DNA of 20,298 nt from IMG/VR virus record IMGVR_UViG_3300025156_000029, positions 1 through 20,298 of that record; one strand, 5' to 3'. The stretch is from a virus. The notes below the pieces were generated by a model. The model was given only the letters and a program-made list of their open reading frames with translations, was not told the origin of the DNA and searched no databases. Numbering within the stretch: position 1 is the stretch's first letter; each line of letters begins with the position of its first letter. The translations under genes were made by a program, and so were the position numbers. This document shows, one piece after another, positions 18,977 through 20,298 of this stretch.

Positions 18977-20298
18977 TTACAGCACCCCTCTTAAAGTCTG
19001 TAGAAGCTGGCCGTTCGAGCGCACGTCTTCAATAGATGCGCCCACCACAACGGCTCTATTCCTTCTTATGGCATCAGCAAAACTTTGAGAGTCAACTGCG
19101 TATATCGTAATATTGGTAGTTTGAGCTGGTGCTACTCCTTTCGGAAGCACTGTTTCACCTCTCTGAAGGATTGCCGGAAATTCATCAGCACCGAGACCTG
19201 AATGCAGCTTAGGGGCATGAGCAAATAGTGTAGCGGGCACTGAACGCATCGGGGCTGGGGTTTCGCCTACAATCCCACCTCGATGAAAGAAAAGCCCGCC
19301 ACCCATTAGCTGTCCGCCTAGCCATTCACCAGCCGCAGGTATTACCTGGCGCACAAACATTTGCCCCAGTACATCTGCAATGGCCCGCTGTATTGAAGTC
19401 AAGAACCCGCTTATATAATCGCCAAAATCCTTAAAATTTCCGCGCATAACGTCAAAGAAGAAATCACTGAAAGCATCTTGCATTCGTTCTGCCGTATGTT
19501 GAGCCAGGTCAACCAGTGTGTTGAATCTGTCACTTGATGTCTCAGTAACTTCTTCTACTGATTTTAGATACTGTCTAGTAAAGTACGTGTCTATAGCATC
19601 CTGTGCGTCTTTCATGCTAGCTGTCTCTTTTTCCCAAAACTGAAGACGCTTAGAATAGTCTTCCTCTCGTGCGCTTACTGCTTCTTTTATCAGTCCAATG
19701 ACGCGCTTCATGTGATCCTCGTACTCTTTTTCTTCGTCACTTAACTGTTGCACCGTAGAGACAATCTGAGCTAACTTATCTTTGGCTTCTTTTGACTCAT
19801 CTTGCTTGACCTTTCTCCTGATCGCTTCTATCCGCTCTAGCAGGTATTTCTCAGACCGCAGGTCTTCGAGTGTTTGTTTGAGGAGTGCTAGTTGTCTACT
19901 GTACACCTCTACATTATGCTTAGCTTCATAGTATGCACTTCCGTATTTTGCTCCTCCTTTTGGGTGTACTGATGTCTCGAATTCTTCGACTATCCTTTTT
20001 GCTGTGTTTAGCTTCGCTTGCAGAGCTGTTATTCTAGTAGTTAGATTAGCCTCTACAGATGATGTAGTCTTCATGAACGTGTTGACCTTGTCCATCATGT
20101 AGAGTCCAAGCCCTAATACCTTCATCGGAGCTCCACCGAATAGCAGTGCACCTACTAGTCCAGCTCCTTTCACAGCCTCGGCATGCTGCTTAGTGAAATC
20201 AATTATCTTAGCTATTCCCTTGGTTATCTTTTCAATGGCTTCTGGTGCTCTTTTTAGACCAGCCGTGAGGAACTCCGCCCATGTTGAAGCTACCCTTC
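18977..20298 (-). CDS. Tail tape measure protein, C-terminal part
   Basis: The frame is open from the right edge to the TAA at 18977, giving 439 visible residues with the N-terminus missing; a GTG at 20173 is only an internal codon. Residues about 15-75 are amphipathic and hydrophobic (AGLVGALLFGGAPMKVLGLG), about 75-265 long charged coiled coil, and the end is the conserved tape measure tail: FSDFFFDVMRGNFKDFGDYI, ADVLGQMFVRQVIPAAGEW, FFHRGGIVGE, HSGLGADEFPAILQRGETVL. The protein sets tail length and fills the tube; it is released on infection. Position before DUF2460 agrees. Full length cannot be told. Confidence 0.88.
   Translation of the reverse strand, partial: RVASTWAEFLTAGLKRAPEAIEKITKGIAKIIDFTKQHAEAVKGAGLVGALLFGGAPMKVLGLGLYMMDKVNTFMKTTSSVEANLTTRITALQAKLNTAKRIVEEFETSVHPKGGAKYGSAYYEAKHNVEVYSRQLALLKQTLEDLRSEKYLLERIEAIRRKVKQDESKEAKDKLAQIVSTVQQLSDEEKEYEDHMKRVIGLIKEAVSAREEDYSKRLQFWEKETASMKDAQDAIDTYFTRQYLKSVEEVTETSSDRFNTLVDLAQHTAERMQDAFSDFFFDVMRGNFKDFGDYISGFLTSIQRAIADVLGQMFVRQVIPAAGEWLGGQLMGGGLFFHRGGIVGETPAPMRSVPATLFAHAPKLHSGLGADEFPAILQRGETVLPKGVAPAQTTNITIYAVDSQSFADAIRRNRAVVVGASIEDVRSNGQLLQTLRGVL

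Noticed and set aside
1-20298. Genetic code with TGA as a sense codon
   Set aside because: Many genes end in TGA within ATGA/GTGA overlaps and only one internal TGA is seen, so the standard bacterial code holds.

Overview
The window looks like part of the genome of a tailed, siphovirus-like double-stranded DNA phage (or a prophage of one). All supportable genes lie on the minus strand, so transcription and gene order run from high to low coordinates. Genes are packed with ATGA, GTGA or TGATG overlaps and good Shine-Dalgarno sequences, which is typical of Caudoviricetes late operons. The tail module follows the order of gene-transfer-agent (GTA) and lambda-like tails: tape measure, DUF2460-like, DUF2163-like, NlpC/P60, J-like tip protein. 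The host cannot be named. Exported proteins, a GTA-type holin candidate and a CXXCH-bearing protein would suit a Gram-negative host, but that is inference.

Right part (about 20.3 to 9.5 kb), tail and fibres: the C-terminal part of a tape measure protein runs off the right edge. It is followed by a DUF2460-like distal tail protein, a DUF2163-like hub protein carrying an inserted LamG lectin-like domain, an NlpC/P60 tail peptidase and a large tip protein. Then come a set of fibre or receptor-binding candidates: a 259-aa fibre-like protein, two charged proteins, a 634-aa beta-helix-like protein ending in 13 repeats of about 21 aa, an internally duplicated Gp80-like protein and a 104-aa beta-rich protein.

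Middle (about 9.5 to 6.4 kb), lysis and envelope: a small protein with a hydrophobic C-terminus, a coiled-coil protein, a minimal M15-type peptidase (probable endolysin), a Cys-rich small protein, a 54-aa coiled-coil protein, a two-helix membrane protein, a GTA-type 3TM holin candidate, an exported ClpP-like serine protease with an added CXXCH segment, and a one-helix membrane/coiled-coil protein.

Left part (about 6.4 to 0 kb), accessory genes: a double zinc-finger protein, a calcineurin-like metallophosphoesterase, an HEXXH metallopeptidase, a free-standing TSCPD domain (the C-terminal module of B12-dependent ribonucleotide reductase), a DUF4406/deoxyribosyltransferase-like gene interrupted by an in-frame TGA, a helix-turn-helix protein fused to an NrdR-like zinc ribbon, an exported SH3-like protein, an ASCH-domain protein, an AP2-like DNA-binding protein and many short unknowns. 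The one clear intergenic gap in this part (4602-4698) is overlapped at its edge by a 16-bp-arm palindrome. I found no tRNA, rRNA, CRISPR array, insertion sequence, integrase or convincing terminator. The only stretch lacking a gene is short (1-69), and it holds an imperfect tandem repeat.

The least usual items are the exported ClpP-like protease, the interrupted DUF4406 gene, the pairing of RNR-related fragments (TSCPD and NrdR-like ribbon) without a visible reductase, and the lectin and repeat insertions in the tail proteins.
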